From contig NZ_FNSC01000001.1 in assembly GCF_900105355.1 (NCBI RefSeq), positions 2,542,001 through 2,606,000 on the forward strand: 64,000 nt of DNA, in the 5' to 3' direction. Position numbers and translations under genes: made by a program. Positions 37,907 to 47,410 of this stretch are shown here, one piece after another; position 1 is the first letter of the stretch; each line of letters opens with the position of its first letter. The notes below the pieces were generated by a model that had not been told where the DNA came from, searched no databases, and worked only from the letters and a program-made list of their open reading frames with translations. This stretch comes from Pseudomonas anguilliseptica. Its GTDB lineage: Bacteria; Pseudomonadota; Gammaproteobacteria; Pseudomonadales; Pseudomonadaceae.

Positions 37907-38614
37907 CTAAACCATCCAGCCGCCGGCCCACACCACGCGGCCTATGATTTGCAGCTCGGGCAGGCGATCCCTGGGCACCATCATCTCTTTGTATGCAGTG
38001 TTGTGGCTGATGATCAGTACAGAGCCATCGAACTGACGCTGTAAGCGCTTGGCGTACAGGTGATCATCAAGCATCACGACATAAACACCCTCCCCCTCAA
38101 GGGTATTGCGGCGCTGGTCAATCATGACCGTGTCGCCGTCTTCCAGCAGACCTGTCATCGAATCGCCATCCACACGCAGGCACGCCAGATCAACGGGCGT
38201 CAGGCCCTTCTTGCGCAGGCTGTAGCGCGTGAACGATAGCTGAACCAGAACGCGGGAGCGCTCGTTCCACGCGCCACTACCTGCGCTACAGCGGGCGTCG
38301 TAGAGGGGGACGTAGGCGTAGTCATCGTCTTCGATGACCGTTGGTGGCCGCTCTTCAATCCCGTATGCCAGCCATACAGCAGAAACCCCAGCGGCAGCAG
38401 CTATCTGCTCAAGCCTATCTAGTGTCGGATAGGTCTCGCCGCTCAGATAACTGCGTATAGCCCCTTCTGAAAGCTCACAGCTGCGCGCAAATGCGCGTGC
38501 CGCCACTGAGCCCATCGCCTCTTTTAGACGCTCACGGAAGCATCCGATTGCACTGGGTGGAATCAGGTGCTCAGCGCTTGAAGCATCCGATTTATCCGAT
38601 TCCCTGTAAGTCAT
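37907..38614 (-). CDS. CI-like repressor, HTH plus S24 (LexA-like) domain
   Basis: The 235-aa protein has an N-terminal XRE HTH (about 40-95; SCELSEGAIRSYLSGETYPT) and a C-terminal S24 domain with the catalytic Ser in LRVDGDSMTGLLEDGDTVMI and the Lys in DDHLYAKRLQRQF. It should keep the prophage silent and be self-cleaved on RecA activation. The start at 38614 lies among repeats of ATCCGATT that are likely its operators. One of them overlaps its own coding region. Confidence 0.9.
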   Translation of the reverse strand: MTYRESDKSDASSAEHLIPPSAIGCFRERLKEAMGSVAARAFARSCELSEGAIRSYLSGETYPTLDRLEQIAAAAGVSAVWLAYGIEERPPTVIEDDDYAYVPLYDARCSAGSGAWNERSRVLVQLSFTRYSLRKKGLTPVDLACLRVDGDSMTGLLEDGDTVMIDQRRNTLEGEGVYVVMLDDHLYAKRLQRQFDGSVLIISHNTAYKEMMVPRDRLPELQIIGRVVWAGGWMV

Positions 38615-38688
38615 TGATTTATCTCGCTCTGCTCATGTTTTCGAGTGCGCCGCTCGTAAAAATGAATCGGATGCGCGCATATCCGATT
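38542..38688. promoter_or_regulatory. Repressor operator array (ATCCGATT)
   Basis: Five copies of ATCCGATT or its complement occur at 38542-38549, 38585-38592, 38594-38601, 38665-38672 (inverted) and 38681-38688. The last two form an inverted repeat with an 8-base spacer between the repressor and the early genes. A partial copy follows near 38702. Confidence 0.7.
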
Positions 38689-38782
38689 TACATGCGCTTT
38701 TATCCGCGCTATGTTTATGCCGTAGGTAACGTTAAACACCCCAAAAAACCACCCTGCCAGGTGGTTGAAATGGACGCCAAGC

Positions 38783-39121
38783 ATGAACACAGCCGATATC
38801 CCCCTTGACCCCGCCCAGCGTTGGGAATGGATCAAGTACCAGCTCCGCACCAAAGGTACGTCTCTGGCCAAACTCGCCCGAGAGCTGCGCGTATCCGGCC
38901 CAGCCATCAAGAACGTGAAGCGTACTGCTTATCCGCGTATGGAGCGGGCAATTGCCGGTGCACTCGACCTTCAGGTCGAGGTGCTCTGGCCGGAACGCTG
39001 GAATGCCGATGGCACCCCGCAACGTCTGCGACCCAAGCGCCCAGAAGCTATGGCGGCGGATATGCAAAAGCATAACCCAGCCTATGACCTTGGGCACCGT
39101 AAAACCGGCACGGAGGCATAG
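38783..39121 (+). CDS. Ner-like DNA-binding protein
   Basis: The 112-aa product from ATG 38783 carries the Nlp/Ner HTH: RTKGTSLAKLARELRVSGPA and IAGALDLQVEVLWPERW, as in the Mu negative regulator of early transcription. It is the first early gene, divergent from the repressor. The ribosome site is weak. Confidence 0.82.
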   Translation: MNTADIPLDPAQRWEWIKYQLRTKGTSLAKLARELRVSGPAIKNVKRTAYPRMERAIAGALDLQVEVLWPERWNADGTPQRLRPKRPEAMAADMQKHNPAYDLGHRKTGTEA

Positions 39122-39123
39122 AC

Positions 39124-39564
39124 ATGCGTCACGGAAAAGACGACCGCACCTTAGACATCTTCGCTGTTCCCCAACCCAAGCTGGCTATCCCTGGCCACGG
39201 CAACTACGCCGCCCAAGTCAGCGAATATGTAAGCGAGCTGCTGAAAGCCACCGATCTGGATCGTTATGAGATCGCCGCCCGTATGTCGCGCCTGTCCGGC
39301 GATGACGTGAGCAAGAACATGCTGGACGCCTGGGCCAGCCCGGCCCGCGTCGACCATAACCTTCCTTTCTATAGAGCGGCACTGCTGGAAGAGGTGTGCG
39401 CGAGCCATCTGCTGACCAACTGGCAGGTCAACCAGCGAGGCGGTCGGGTGGCCTATGGCCGCGAAGCACTGGATGCCGAACTGGGTCGATTGGAGCGTGT
39501 TGCCTCGGATGCCAGCCGCAAGGCGCGAGAGCTGAAAAAAATCCTGGGGGATAACCATGCGTAA
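39124..39564 (+). CDS. Early prophage protein upstream of MuA
   Basis: The 146-aa protein contains YVSELLKATDLDRYEIAARM and a C-terminal coiled-coil-like helix (LGRLERVASDASRKARELKK). It is conserved in position ahead of the transposase in Mu-like Pseudomonas phages, as I recall, and overlaps muA by 8 bp. The function is unknown. Confidence 0.7.
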   Translation: MRHGKDDRTLDIFAVPQPKLAIPGHGNYAAQVSEYVSELLKATDLDRYEIAARMSRLSGDDVSKNMLDAWASPARVDHNLPFYRAALLEEVCASHLLTNWQVNQRGGRVAYGREALDAELGRLERVASDASRKARELKKILGDNHA

Positions 39565-40621
39565 GTGGTTCACAGCTCAGGAACTCGCTGGACTGCCAGG
39601 GCTTCCGACCACCGATAGGAATGTGAGGCTGATGGCTGAGCGTGAGGGCTGGGAAGGCCAGCGCCGCATCGGCTCCAAAGCCGTCGAGTACTCCTTTGCC
39701 GTACTGCCAGCCGAAGCACAGGCCGGAATACTGGCCCGCCTGGTACAGCAGGAGCAACCGCAAGAAGCCCCCAAGCCCACAGCACCACACTCGCTTATTT
39801 CGCCAAAGCGTGATGGGCTTTCAGCGTCACGCTTAAACGACGATCAGCGTTCAGTGATGAGCGCACGCGTGTCGTTTGTTCGTGAAATTGAGCGTATGAG
39901 TCAGGTCGTCAGCCAGCAGCGAGCCATTCTGACGCTGGTTGGCTTGGCGCGTGATGGGCAGCTCAGCCCCTACCTAGCTGAGCGTGTCGAGCGTGCAAAT
40001 GACCGCAAAAGCGCTGACCGCAGCCTGAGCGAACGCCCCCTTAAGCGTTGGCTGGCCGACTACCGCAAGCACGGCGAAGTGGCCCTGGCCCCGATTCGGC
40101 GCAAGCAGGATGTGACTATGCCGTCTTGGGCTCCGCTGTTCCTCAAGCATTATCAGCGGCCGCAAAAACCCAGCGTCGTGGCCGCCTATGAGGCCTTTAG
40201 CGCTGAATACCCTGGCGCACCTGGCATCCATGCGATTCGTCGCTACTTGGCCAAACTCTCGCCACAGCAGCGTGAGCATGGGCGCATGGGCGCGCATGCA
40301 ATCAAGTCGCTCAAGGCAATGAAACGCCGCGCAGCCGACACGCTGTGGCCGAATGACGTGTGGGTGGCTGACGGCCACACCTTCGACGCCGAGGTGATCA
40401 ACCCGCTGACCGGGCAAATATTCCGGCCAGAGGTGACGCTAATTATCGACTGGGGCACCCGGCGCATTGTCGGTTTCTCGGTCAACCTGGCCGAGTCGAC
40501 CATTGCAACATTGGACGCCATTCGCGATAGCGTCAGCCGCTGCGGCATGTACAAAGTTTTCTATGTGGATAACGGCAGCGGCTTTGATAACGCCGTGGTG
40601 TACGAGGTTAATGACCGCCTA

Positions 40622-41805
40622 GTGAGCTGTCTGTAAAATTCGTTAATCCAATGCCGGGCCAGTATACTGCGCGCTCTATCGTCATGAATTGAGCTCCCAT
40701 ATGGCCCGGCCAGCAGCCCCATTCTTCTTGAGTCCCAGTGATGCCGACATGCTGCAAGGCTGGTTACGCATGGGATCGCTGCCTCAGAGCATCGGCCAGC
40801 GGGCCAGAATTCTGTTGCTGCTGGCCAACGGTCTCACGCCCAAGGAGATCAGCGAGCAGCTGCAAGTCTCTGCGCCAGTGGTCTTCAAATGGCGTAAACG
40901 CTACCAGGAGACCGGTCTGGAGGGGCTGAGTGACCTGCGGCGCAGTGGAGCGCCTCGCAAGCTCAACGAAGCGAAGATCAAGGAAATCCTGACGCTGACG
41001 ACCCAGCGAGTCCCGCGCGAAGCTACCCACTGGAGCCTACGGTTGATGGCCAAGTACGCTGGGGTCAGCATCTGGCAGGTCGCACAGGTGTGGGCTGCTG
41101 CCGACCTCAAGCCGCACCGGTTGAAAACCTTCAAGATCAGTAACGACCCGCACTTTGCAGACAAAGTGGTCGATGTCGTCGGGCTCTATTTGAATCCGCC
41201 CGACAACGCCCTGGTGCTATCTGTTGACGAAAAAACACAGATCCAGGCGCTGGACCGCACACAGCCCATGCTGCCGCTCAAGCCCGGGCAGATTGAGCGG
41301 CGGACGCATGACTATAAGCGCCACGGTACGGCCAGTCTGTACGCAGCCTTTGACATCCTGACGGGTAAGGTCATCGGCCGTATCACCCAGCGGCACAGGG
41401 CCAAGGAGTTTTTGGAGTTCCTTCGACAGATCGACCGCAGCACTCCCGCCGAGCTGGACCTGCATGTAATTCTGGACAACAGCTCGACTCACAAGACCGC
41501 TGCCGTCAGGGAATGGCTGGAGAAGCATCCCCGTTTCAAGCTGCACTTCACACCGACCAGCGCCTCGTGGCTGAACGCCGTGGAGGGCTGGTTTGCGCAA
41601 CTGGAAAGACGGGCGCTTTATCGTGATGCCTTCAGCAGCGTGGCTGACCTGAGAGCGGCGATACGTCGCTTCATTGAGGCTCATAACGAACATTCGGCTA
41701 AGCCGTTCCGCTGGAGCAAAACGGCTGAGTCGATTATCAGCTCCGTGCATCGAGCAAAGCTGGCTGTAATTCGGAATGAGTTATTGGATTAACCAGACAG
41801 GCCAC
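40622..41805 (+). mobile_element. IS630-family insertion sequence, copy A (1184 bp)
   Basis: The ends share GTG-N2-CTGTCTG and GTTAATCCAAT as inverted repeats, and the target duplication is TA (40620-40621 and 41806-41807), as usual for IS630. It is inserted in muA in the same orientation. Confidence 0.93.
40701..41792 (+). CDS. IS630-family transposase (copy A)
   Basis: The 363-aa protein has an N-terminal HTH (GLTPKEISEQLQVSAPVVFK) and a DDE core: ALVLSVDEKTQIQALDR, LDLHVILDNSSTHKT and SWLNAVEGWFAQLERRAL. It differs from copy B by a few residues, for example SLPQS against SPPQS. An earlier in-frame TTG is a possible start; I prefer the ATG. Confidence 0.93.
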   Translation: MARPAAPFFLSPSDADMLQGWLRMGSLPQSIGQRARILLLLANGLTPKEISEQLQVSAPVVFKWRKRYQETGLEGLSDLRRSGAPRKLNEAKIKEILTLTTQRVPREATHWSLRLMAKYAGVSIWQVAQVWAAADLKPHRLKTFKISNDPHFADKVVDVVGLYLNPPDNALVLSVDEKTQIQALDRTQPMLPLKPGQIERRTHDYKRHGTASLYAAFDILTGKVIGRITQRHRAKEFLEFLRQIDRSTPAELDLHVILDNSSTHKTAAVREWLEKHPRFKLHFTPTSASWLNAVEGWFAQLERRALYRDAFSSVADLRAAIRRFIEAHNEHSAKPFRWSKTAESIISSVHRAKLAVIRNELLD

Positions 41806-42816
41806 TAGGCGGCACTATCACGCACTCGCTGCCCTACAACTCCCAGGCCCGTGGCGTGATCGAGCGCCCACACAAAACCATCCTGGTACGCCTGGCCAAG
41901 ACCTACGACAGCTACATCGGTGCCGACATGGATAAGGACGCGGCCACCCGCGTGCATCGTTTGTCGCGCAAGCAACTGACTCAGGGCATTCAGCCAACAC
42001 AGATACCCACCTTTGCGACGTTCTTCGCCGATCTGCAGAACGCCTTGGACGTCTACAACCACAACCCGAACCGGGGCTTGCCGAAAGTCCGCGACCTGGA
42101 CACCGGACTGATGCGCCACCAAAGCCCGATGGATTCCTGGAAGTCCGCGCAGGCCGATGGCTGGGAGCCACTCAAGGCCGATGCAGACGTGGTGGCCAGC
42201 CTGGTGCGGCCGCAGGTGGTACGCACCACCAACCGCGCAGAAGTGCGCATCTTTGGGGGCATCTACTTCCTACGCGAGCTGGAAGAGTTCCACGGCGAAG
42301 AGGTGCGTGTCGCTTACGACTTCCGAGATGCCAGCCGCGTTTGGGTGCACACCCTCGACGGCGACTTGATCGGGGAGGCCTTGTTGGGCGGCAACGCCAG
42401 TCAAGCCATGCCGCAGAGCTTGCTGGATAAAGCCGGCGAGAAGCGCGAGAAGAACCAACTGGCGCGCATCGTCAAGAAGGCTAAGACCCTGACCGGGCAG
42501 GACGTCGAGCTGCGTGTAGTGCCAAAGGCAGCGAAACCCGCCGATCTGACACTTGAGCAGCTTGAAGAAGCTCGCACCTACGCGGCTCTGGCAATGGAAA
42601 AACAGGATGCTCAGTTCCAAGTGCCCGGCGATGCCATGGCCCGCTACCGCCTTTGGGAAAAGCTCGATGGCCGCCAGGCCGCTGGCGGCGAACTGACCGA
42701 CGACGAAGCCCGCTGGCACGCCAACTACCCCAAACACCAAGACTTCAAATCAATTCAACGCATGTATGAATTCGCGGACGAACAGGCCCGCGCTTGACCA
42801 AGGGAGCTACAAAAAA

Positions 42817-43539
42817 ATGAGCAACTCTAAAATCGTACCTTTGACCAATGTGGGCCTGCTGGCCAGCGCCATCGACCGTGCCGTGCAGCGTCCACGCGGC
42901 CTGCCTGGTTTGGTTGTGATGTATGGCCCAACCGGTTTGGGCAAAAGCGTGGCGGCGGCCTATGCCGCCAACATGCACCGCGCCTACTACGTCGAGTGCC
43001 GCGATACCTGGACGAAAAAAGCCTTTCTGCTGGCCATCCTGCGCGACATGGGCATCGTTCCAGGCCGCACCCTGAGCGAGATGGTTGACCAGATCGCCGA
43101 GCAGCTCAGCCGTAGTGGTCGCCCACTGATTGTTGATGACGTGCAGTACCTCCTCGACAAAGCCGCCGCCAACGTACTGACCGATCTGTACAACGCCAGC
43201 CAGGGCACCATTGTGCTGATTGGTGAAGAGCGTGTGCCCGCCAGCCTGTCCAAGCTGGAGCGCCTAGACAGCCGGGTGCTGGAATGGGTGCCAGCGCAGC
43301 CCGCTACCGTTGAAGACATGCAGCAGCTTGCCCGCGCCAGTTACCCGCACGTAACCATGGCCGACGACCTGCTAGCCGCGCTGCAAAGTGAGGTTAAAGG
43401 TTGCCTACGCCGCGTAGCGGTCAACCTGTACCGCGTCCACAACGAAGCCCAGGCCATGGGGCTGGACAGCATCGACCTTGCCACCTGGGGTAAGCGCGAT
43501 TGGTTTACCGGCCAAGCCCCGACTCGGAGGGCTGCTTGA
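42817..43539 (+). CDS. MuB-like AAA ATPase (transposition target selector)
   Basis: The 240-aa protein from ATG 42817 (AGGGAG upstream) has Walker A MYGPTGLGKSVAAAYAA and Walker B RPLIVDDVQYLLDKAA. MuB binds target DNA, delivers it to MuA and gives target immunity. The gene is intact and follows muA by 19 bp. Confidence 0.92.
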   Translation: MSNSKIVPLTNVGLLASAIDRAVQRPRGLPGLVVMYGPTGLGKSVAAAYAANMHRAYYVECRDTWTKKAFLLAILRDMGIVPGRTLSEMVDQIAEQLSRSGRPLIVDDVQYLLDKAAANVLTDLYNASQGTIVLIGEERVPASLSKLERLDSRVLEWVPAQPATVEDMQQLARASYPHVTMADDLLAALQSEVKGCLRRVAVNLYRVHNEAQAMGLDSIDLATWGKRDWFTGQAPTRRAA

Positions 43540-44150
43540 TGGCTACAGGACGCAAGCCGGCTGACCTGCAAATGCTGGGAGGCAAAAGCAACCGCCAGCG
43601 TATTTGGGAAGCCCTGCGCGAGCGCCGTGATGGTGCCAGCGTGTACAGCCTGGCCCGCGCAGCGAAGGTTGAAGACGACACCGTTCTGACCTTCCTGCGC
43701 TGCCTGATTGCCGGTGGCTACGTGCTGAAAAACGGCAAAACCTATGCGGCTGCTACCTACACCTTGCAAAAGGACGTAGGGGCAGAAGCGCCAAAGCTCA
43801 ACCGCGACGGCACGCTCAACACGCAAGGCCAAGGCGTTGAGGCCATGTGGCGCGGCCTGCGCATTCTGCGTGAAGTGGACGCCCGCGATCTGGTGCAAAG
43901 CACCGCTGCCTGTGGTGAGGCCGTTAGCCTGAGCACGGCCAGGTCTTACCTACAGTGGCTGCACAAAGCCGAGTACCTGGTAATGGTCGTGGTCGGCAAG
44001 CCGGGCACTCCCGCCACCATGGCGCGCTACCGCCTGGCCCATGGTGCCGACACCGGCCCGCGCCCGCCGATGATCCCGCGCGTTGGTCAGGTGTTCGATC
44101 CCAACCTGGGCGAAGTGATTTATCGCCAGCCAGTCGAGGTGGACGAATGA
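43539..44150 (+). CDS. Winged-helix early prophage protein
   Basis: The 203-aa protein begins MATGRKPADLQMLGGKSNRQ, with a first winged helix (IWEALRERRDGASVYSLARA) and a second HTH-like part (TARSYLQWLHKAEYLVMVVV). It is probably DNA-binding, in the early operon. The start overlaps the muB stop (TGATG). The precise role is unknown. Confidence 0.75.
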   Translation: MATGRKPADLQMLGGKSNRQRIWEALRERRDGASVYSLARAAKVEDDTVLTFLRCLIAGGYVLKNGKTYAAATYTLQKDVGAEAPKLNRDGTLNTQGQGVEAMWRGLRILREVDARDLVQSTAACGEAVSLSTARSYLQWLHKAEYLVMVVVGKPGTPATMARYRLAHGADTGPRPPMIPRVGQVFDPNLGEVIYRQPVEVDE

Positions 44151-44527
44151 ACGCCGCCCGCCTGGAAGCCTGGGGCGAACAGCCCCCGCTGTTTGTGCAA
44201 CTGCTGGGTGCCGAAGTGGCCCGCAGCAACATGACCAAAACCGGCCAGCGCATTGGCATGAGCCGCACTGCTGTGAGCCTGGTGCTTGCCAACCGTTACC
44301 CGTCACCCAGCACGGCCGGCGTTGAGCGCCGCGTGATGGATGTACTGGGCCGCTTGGAGTGCGTCGCCCTGGGCGAAGTGGTCACTGCCTCGGAGTGCCA
44401 AAGCTACCGCGAAAAAGCAGCGCCAACGCACAACCCGATGGCCATGCAGCACTGGCGCGCCTGCCAGCACTGCCCAAACAACCCCAACTGCAACGCCAAG
44501 GAGAACGCACATGCACGCATCCACTGA
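44147..44527 (+). CDS. HTH protein with C-terminal Cys cluster
   Basis: The 126-aa product carries a lambda-repressor-like HTH (KTGQRIGMSRTAVSLVLANR) and a C-terminal Cys/His cluster (HWRACQHCPNNPNCNAK), probably a metal site. Proteins of this plan sit in the early region of Mu-like phages. It overlaps the preceding gene by 4 bp. Confidence 0.75.
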   Translation: MNAARLEAWGEQPPLFVQLLGAEVARSNMTKTGQRIGMSRTAVSLVLANRYPSPSTAGVERRVMDVLGRLECVALGEVVTASECQSYREKAAPTHNPMAMQHWRACQHCPNNPNCNAKENAHARIH

Positions 44528-44788
44528 ACGGCCGTTGAAAGTGCTTACCCCACAACTGGCTGACCGCCTGCGCGTGTTCAACAGCGCCAGCCGCACCTTG
44601 CAGGCCATGGGTATTCGCCTGCACCGCATCGACCCGGTAGCGAACCTGCTGGTGGTCGGCCCCGAAGATGGCCAGCGCCTCCTGCGCGACCGCCTGACCG
44701 AGGGCTATCAGCGCCACCCATCGGCGGGCAGCACCCGTTTCACCGTGATGTTCCAGGGCGTGTCCTTGGAGTGGCGCGAGCCCATTAG
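44511..44788 (+). pseudogene. Early prophage gene truncated by IS5 copy 3
   Basis: From ATG 44511 the frame reads MHASTERPLKVLTPQLADRL and continues to VMFQGVSLEWREPI, then passes into the IS and stops after RDPLK. At least the end of this gene and the start of the next (DUF3164-like) have been lost. The function is unknown. Confidence 0.7.
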
Positions 44789-45980
44789 GGATCCTCTGAA
44801 GTAGCCATGCATTTCTGGCTGACGTCAGCCTCTGCTGATTTCGAAAGTGATAAATCGATCAAAAACGATCAGATTACCGGCTCATTTCTGTGTTTTTAGC
44901 CGCCGCGAGCACCTCGCGGCAGCCATTTCCAGCATTACGGGCGCACCTCTCCTGCATTCGTCAGTAAATGTCGGCGCGCCATCCACAGATTTGACAGCGC
45001 GAATAAAGTCACCAGTTGCGCCGTGTTTTTGACCAGGCCACGGAAGCGCGTCTTCACATAACCGAACTGACGCTTGATCACCCGAAACGGATGCTCGACC
45101 TTGGCTCGCACTTGGGCCTTGGCCTTCTCGATTTTGCGCTTGGCTTTGTACAGCGCGCTGCGCTTACCGAGTTTCTTGTAAGTGCTACGCCGTGCTGCAA
45201 CCTGCCAGATCACTTGACGGCCCTCATGCTCGGGGCGCTTCTCGACACCGGTATATCCGGCATCGGCCCCCACCATGTTTTCCTCGCCGTGCAGCAGCTT
45301 ATCGACCTGGGTGACATCCGCCACGTTGGCGGCAGTACCCACCACGCTGTGCACCAAGCCAGACTCGTCATCCACCCCGATGTGCGCCTTCATGCCGAAG
45401 TAATACTGATTGCCTTTCTTGGTTGAGTGCATCTCAGGGTCACGCTTACCGTTCTTGTTCTTGGTTGAACTCGGCGCGTTGATCAGCGTGGCATCGACGA
45501 TGGTGCCTTGGCGCAGCGACAAACCACGGTCACCCAGGTAGCCATTGATCACGGCCAGGATGCCGGCAGCCAGTTCGTGTTTTTCCAGCAAGCGGCGGAA
45601 GTTGAGGATGGTGGTTTCGTCAGGAATGCGCTCCAGAGTCAGCCCGGCAAACTGGCGTAGGATGGTGGTCTCGTACAGCGCCTCTTCCATCGCCGGATCG
45701 CTGTAACCGAACCAGTTTTGCATCAGATGCACTCGCAGCATCGCCATCAGCGGATAGGACGGTCGGCCGCCTTCACCCTTTGGATAATGCGGCTCGATCA
45801 AAGCGATCAACCCTTTCCATGGCACTACCCGATCCATCTCGATCAGGAACAATTCTTTGCGGGTCTGCTTGCGCTTGCCGGCGTACTCGGCGTCGGCGAA
45901 GGTCATCTGCTTCATCGGAAAACTCGGCGGGTGGAGTGCGGATATTTTGCCAAAATCAGGAAGTCTTTTTCAGACCATCC
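44789..45980 (-). mobile_element. IS5-family insertion sequence, copy 3 (1192 bp)
   Basis: It has the same length as copies 1 and 2, with more sequence divergence. The flanks are TTAG (44785-44788) on the left and CTAA (45981-45984) on the right, which do not form a direct repeat. Truncated genes lie on both sides, so DNA was lost here, probably between two IS copies. Confidence 0.92.
44935..45915 (-). CDS. IS5-family transposase (copy 3)
   Basis: An intact 326-aa transposase with the same DDE motifs as copies 1 and 2. Differences include MDRVVPWKG, GGRPSYPLMA and AGLTLERIPD, so this copy belongs to an older lineage of the same element. Confidence 0.94.
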   Translation of the reverse strand: MKQMTFADAEYAGKRKQTRKELFLIEMDRVVPWKGLIALIEPHYPKGEGGRPSYPLMAMLRVHLMQNWFGYSDPAMEEALYETTILRQFAGLTLERIPDETTILNFRRLLEKHELAAGILAVINGYLGDRGLSLRQGTIVDATLINAPSSTKNKNGKRDPEMHSTKKGNQYYFGMKAHIGVDDESGLVHSVVGTAANVADVTQVDKLLHGEENMVGADAGYTGVEKRPEHEGRQVIWQVAARRSTYKKLGKRSALYKAKRKIEKAKAQVRAKVEHPFRVIKRQFGYVKTRFRGLVKNTAQLVTLFALSNLWMARRHLLTNAGEVRP

Positions 45981-45984
45981 CTAA

Positions 45985-46181
45985 ACCGCCAGGGTGAAAT
46001 CAGCGTCGCGCGTGTTGCCGAACTGATGCGAATCGAGATCGATGACCCTGAATGGCGGAAGGCTATGGACGCGGTCAAAGACAGCTTGAGCGTGGCAGGC
46101 AAATCGATCTACATCCGTATTCAGGAGCGTCAAGACGACGACTCCTACGAAACGATCATTCTTGATATTGCGGGGGTTTGA
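45985..46181 (+). pseudogene. DUF3164-like C-terminal fragment
   Basis: The frame opens at the IS end: NRQGEISVARVAELMRIEID, then DPEWRKAMDAVKDSLSVAGK and SIYIRIQERQ. This is the C-terminal part of the DUF3164 family of Mu-like phages. The first two thirds are missing. Confidence 0.75.
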
Positions 46182-46182
46182 G

Positions 46183-46467
46183 ATGGCCAAGACTTATGCA
46201 GTTTGCCAAATCGACGGGCTGATTAAGTTGGTCGAGCAACCACCAGCCGAGGGGCACTTTGCCCTAGCCGTAGGTGACCTGGCAGTGGTTCGTCAAGTGG
46301 TTCGTGAAACTGCTGAGCCGACAGCAGCACCGCGCGGGACGCTCGCTCACCAAGTGCCGGGCATTGACCCTGCTGCTGCCGACCGCGAGAACCTCGGCAC
46401 TATTGCCCGTTATATCCAAACCCTTAGCGCGCACAACACGCCCGGCTTCCGGGCGCTGGGGGCCTAA
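46183..46467 (+). CDS. Unrecognised early prophage protein
   Basis: A 94-aa protein, MAKTYAVCQIDGLIKLVEQP onwards. It begins 1 bp after the DUF3164 stop. No motif recognised. Confidence 0.6.
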   Translation: MAKTYAVCQIDGLIKLVEQPPAEGHFALAVGDLAVVRQVVRETAEPTAAPRGTLAHQVPGIDPAAADRENLGTIARYIQTLSAHNTPGFRALGA

Positions 46468-46468
46468 C

Positions 46469-46663
46469 ATGAGAAGCAAAGTGATATTCACCCTGGAAGA
46501 GCAAAGCGGCGAAGTGTGCCTAACGCTGGATTTGCGCGAGTCCATGCCCTCCACCAAGGCCGGCCGTCTCGCACATGACTTGTACGGCATGGCGATGCAG
46601 CAAGTCCTGCTCGACCGGGTTCCGGCCTGCTACCGACACCCTCTGTCTAACACGCGCCACTAA
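46469..46663 (+). CDS. Unrecognised small early prophage protein
   Basis: A 64-aa protein, MRSKVIFTLEEQSGEVCLTL onwards, with a start 2 bp after the preceding stop. Its position in a tight operon is the main reason to call it. Confidence 0.5.
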   Translation: MRSKVIFTLEEQSGEVCLTLDLRESMPSTKAGRLAHDLYGMAMQQVLLDRVPACYRHPLSNTRH

Positions 46664-46733
46664 GCGAAACCGCCCCGGCCTGGCCGGTGGTGGTATGCCC
46701 AGCGTGGTTGCTGGGTACTGATGAGCAGCCAAG

Positions 46734-47006
46734 ATGAGTGAAACCAGAAGTGAACGCCGCCTAAGCCGCGCCCGTTCCGCACGCTATCGCGCAGCCAAGC
46801 GCAAACAGAAACAAGTGGTAAAGGCCGTTAAGTTCAAGGCGGAACTGGGCGCTGGAACCATGGCAGACATGGAGTGCATCCGCCTGGCCGGCGACCTGGC
46901 AACGGTTGAGGAAGGTTTGACCCTGGCCGTTCGCTACATGGCAGGCATGGCACGGCGCGACCTACAGGCATTCCGCGATGCCATGAACCCAAGGAATCCG
47001 GTATGA
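46734..47006 (+). CDS. Unrecognised basic prophage protein
   Basis: A 90-aa protein with a very basic N-terminus (RSERRLSRARSARYRAAKRK), suggesting nucleic-acid contact. It overlaps gemA by 4 bp. Confidence 0.6.
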   Translation: MSETRSERRLSRARSARYRAAKRKQKQVVKAVKFKAELGAGTMADMECIRLAGDLATVEEGLTLAVRYMAGMARRDLQAFRDAMNPRNPV

Positions 47007-47410
47007 GCGCAGGTAAACAGAAAATTCAGATCGCCCGCCGCCAGCTCGGCCTGGACGATGATGCCTACTACGCCATCCTGGCCCGCGTTGCTGGCGTGAA
47101 AAGCTCCAAAGACCTAACACCAAGTCAGATCAGCCGCGTACTGATCGAGCTGGAGCGCCTGGGCTTTAAGCCAAAGCCAGCAAAGAAAACCAGCCGCGCG
47201 GCCCCAAAGCCAGCGCCTGACCGTTCGGCCCAGGTATCCAAGATCGAGGCCTTCCTGGCCGAAGCCAACCGCCCCTGGAGCTATGCAGATGCCATGGCGC
47301 TGCGCATGTTCAAGGTCGAGCGTGTCGAGTGGTGCGACGCCGACCAACTGCGCCGCCTGATTGCTGCGCTGACCTACGATGCCAAGCGCCACGAGAGGCC
47401 CACCAAGTGA
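47003..47410 (+). CDS. GemA-like regulator
   Basis: The 135-aa protein starts MSAGKQKIQIARRQLGLDDD and has AYYAILARVAGVKSSKDLTP, as in Mu GemA (DUF1018). The Mu protein alters host gene expression and gyrase-dependent supercoiling. It overlaps mor by 4 bp. Confidence 0.87.
   Translation: MSAGKQKIQIARRQLGLDDDAYYAILARVAGVKSSKDLTPSQISRVLIELERLGFKPKPAKKTSRAAPKPAPDRSAQVSKIEAFLAEANRPWSYADAMALRMFKVERVEWCDADQLRRLIAALTYDAKRHERPTK

Larger units (their letters stand above)
39557..42797 (+). pseudogene. MuA-like transposase, split by an IS630-family element
   Basis: The first 355 codons (39557-40621) carry the N-terminal DNA-binding domain and the start of the DDE core (WVADGHTFDAEVINPLTG with the first Asp, VFYVDNGSGFDNAVVYE with the second). 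The IS at 40622-41805 interrupts after VNDRL. The rest (41808-42797) resumes in frame with GGTITHSLPYNSQARGVIER, which contains the catalytic Glu, then the C-terminal domains. Removing the IS and one TA restores a 684-aa reading frame. As it stands the transposase lacks its Glu and the prophage cannot transpose by itself. Confidence 0.93.

Noticed and set aside
38491..38808. Plus-strand frame over the repressor promoter
   Set aside because: It covers the operator repeats and repressor start and has no recognisable product.
44785..45984. TTAG and CTAA flanking IS5 copy 3 as a target duplication
   Set aside because: They are reverse complements, not direct repeats. A true duplication must be direct, as at the eutB site.
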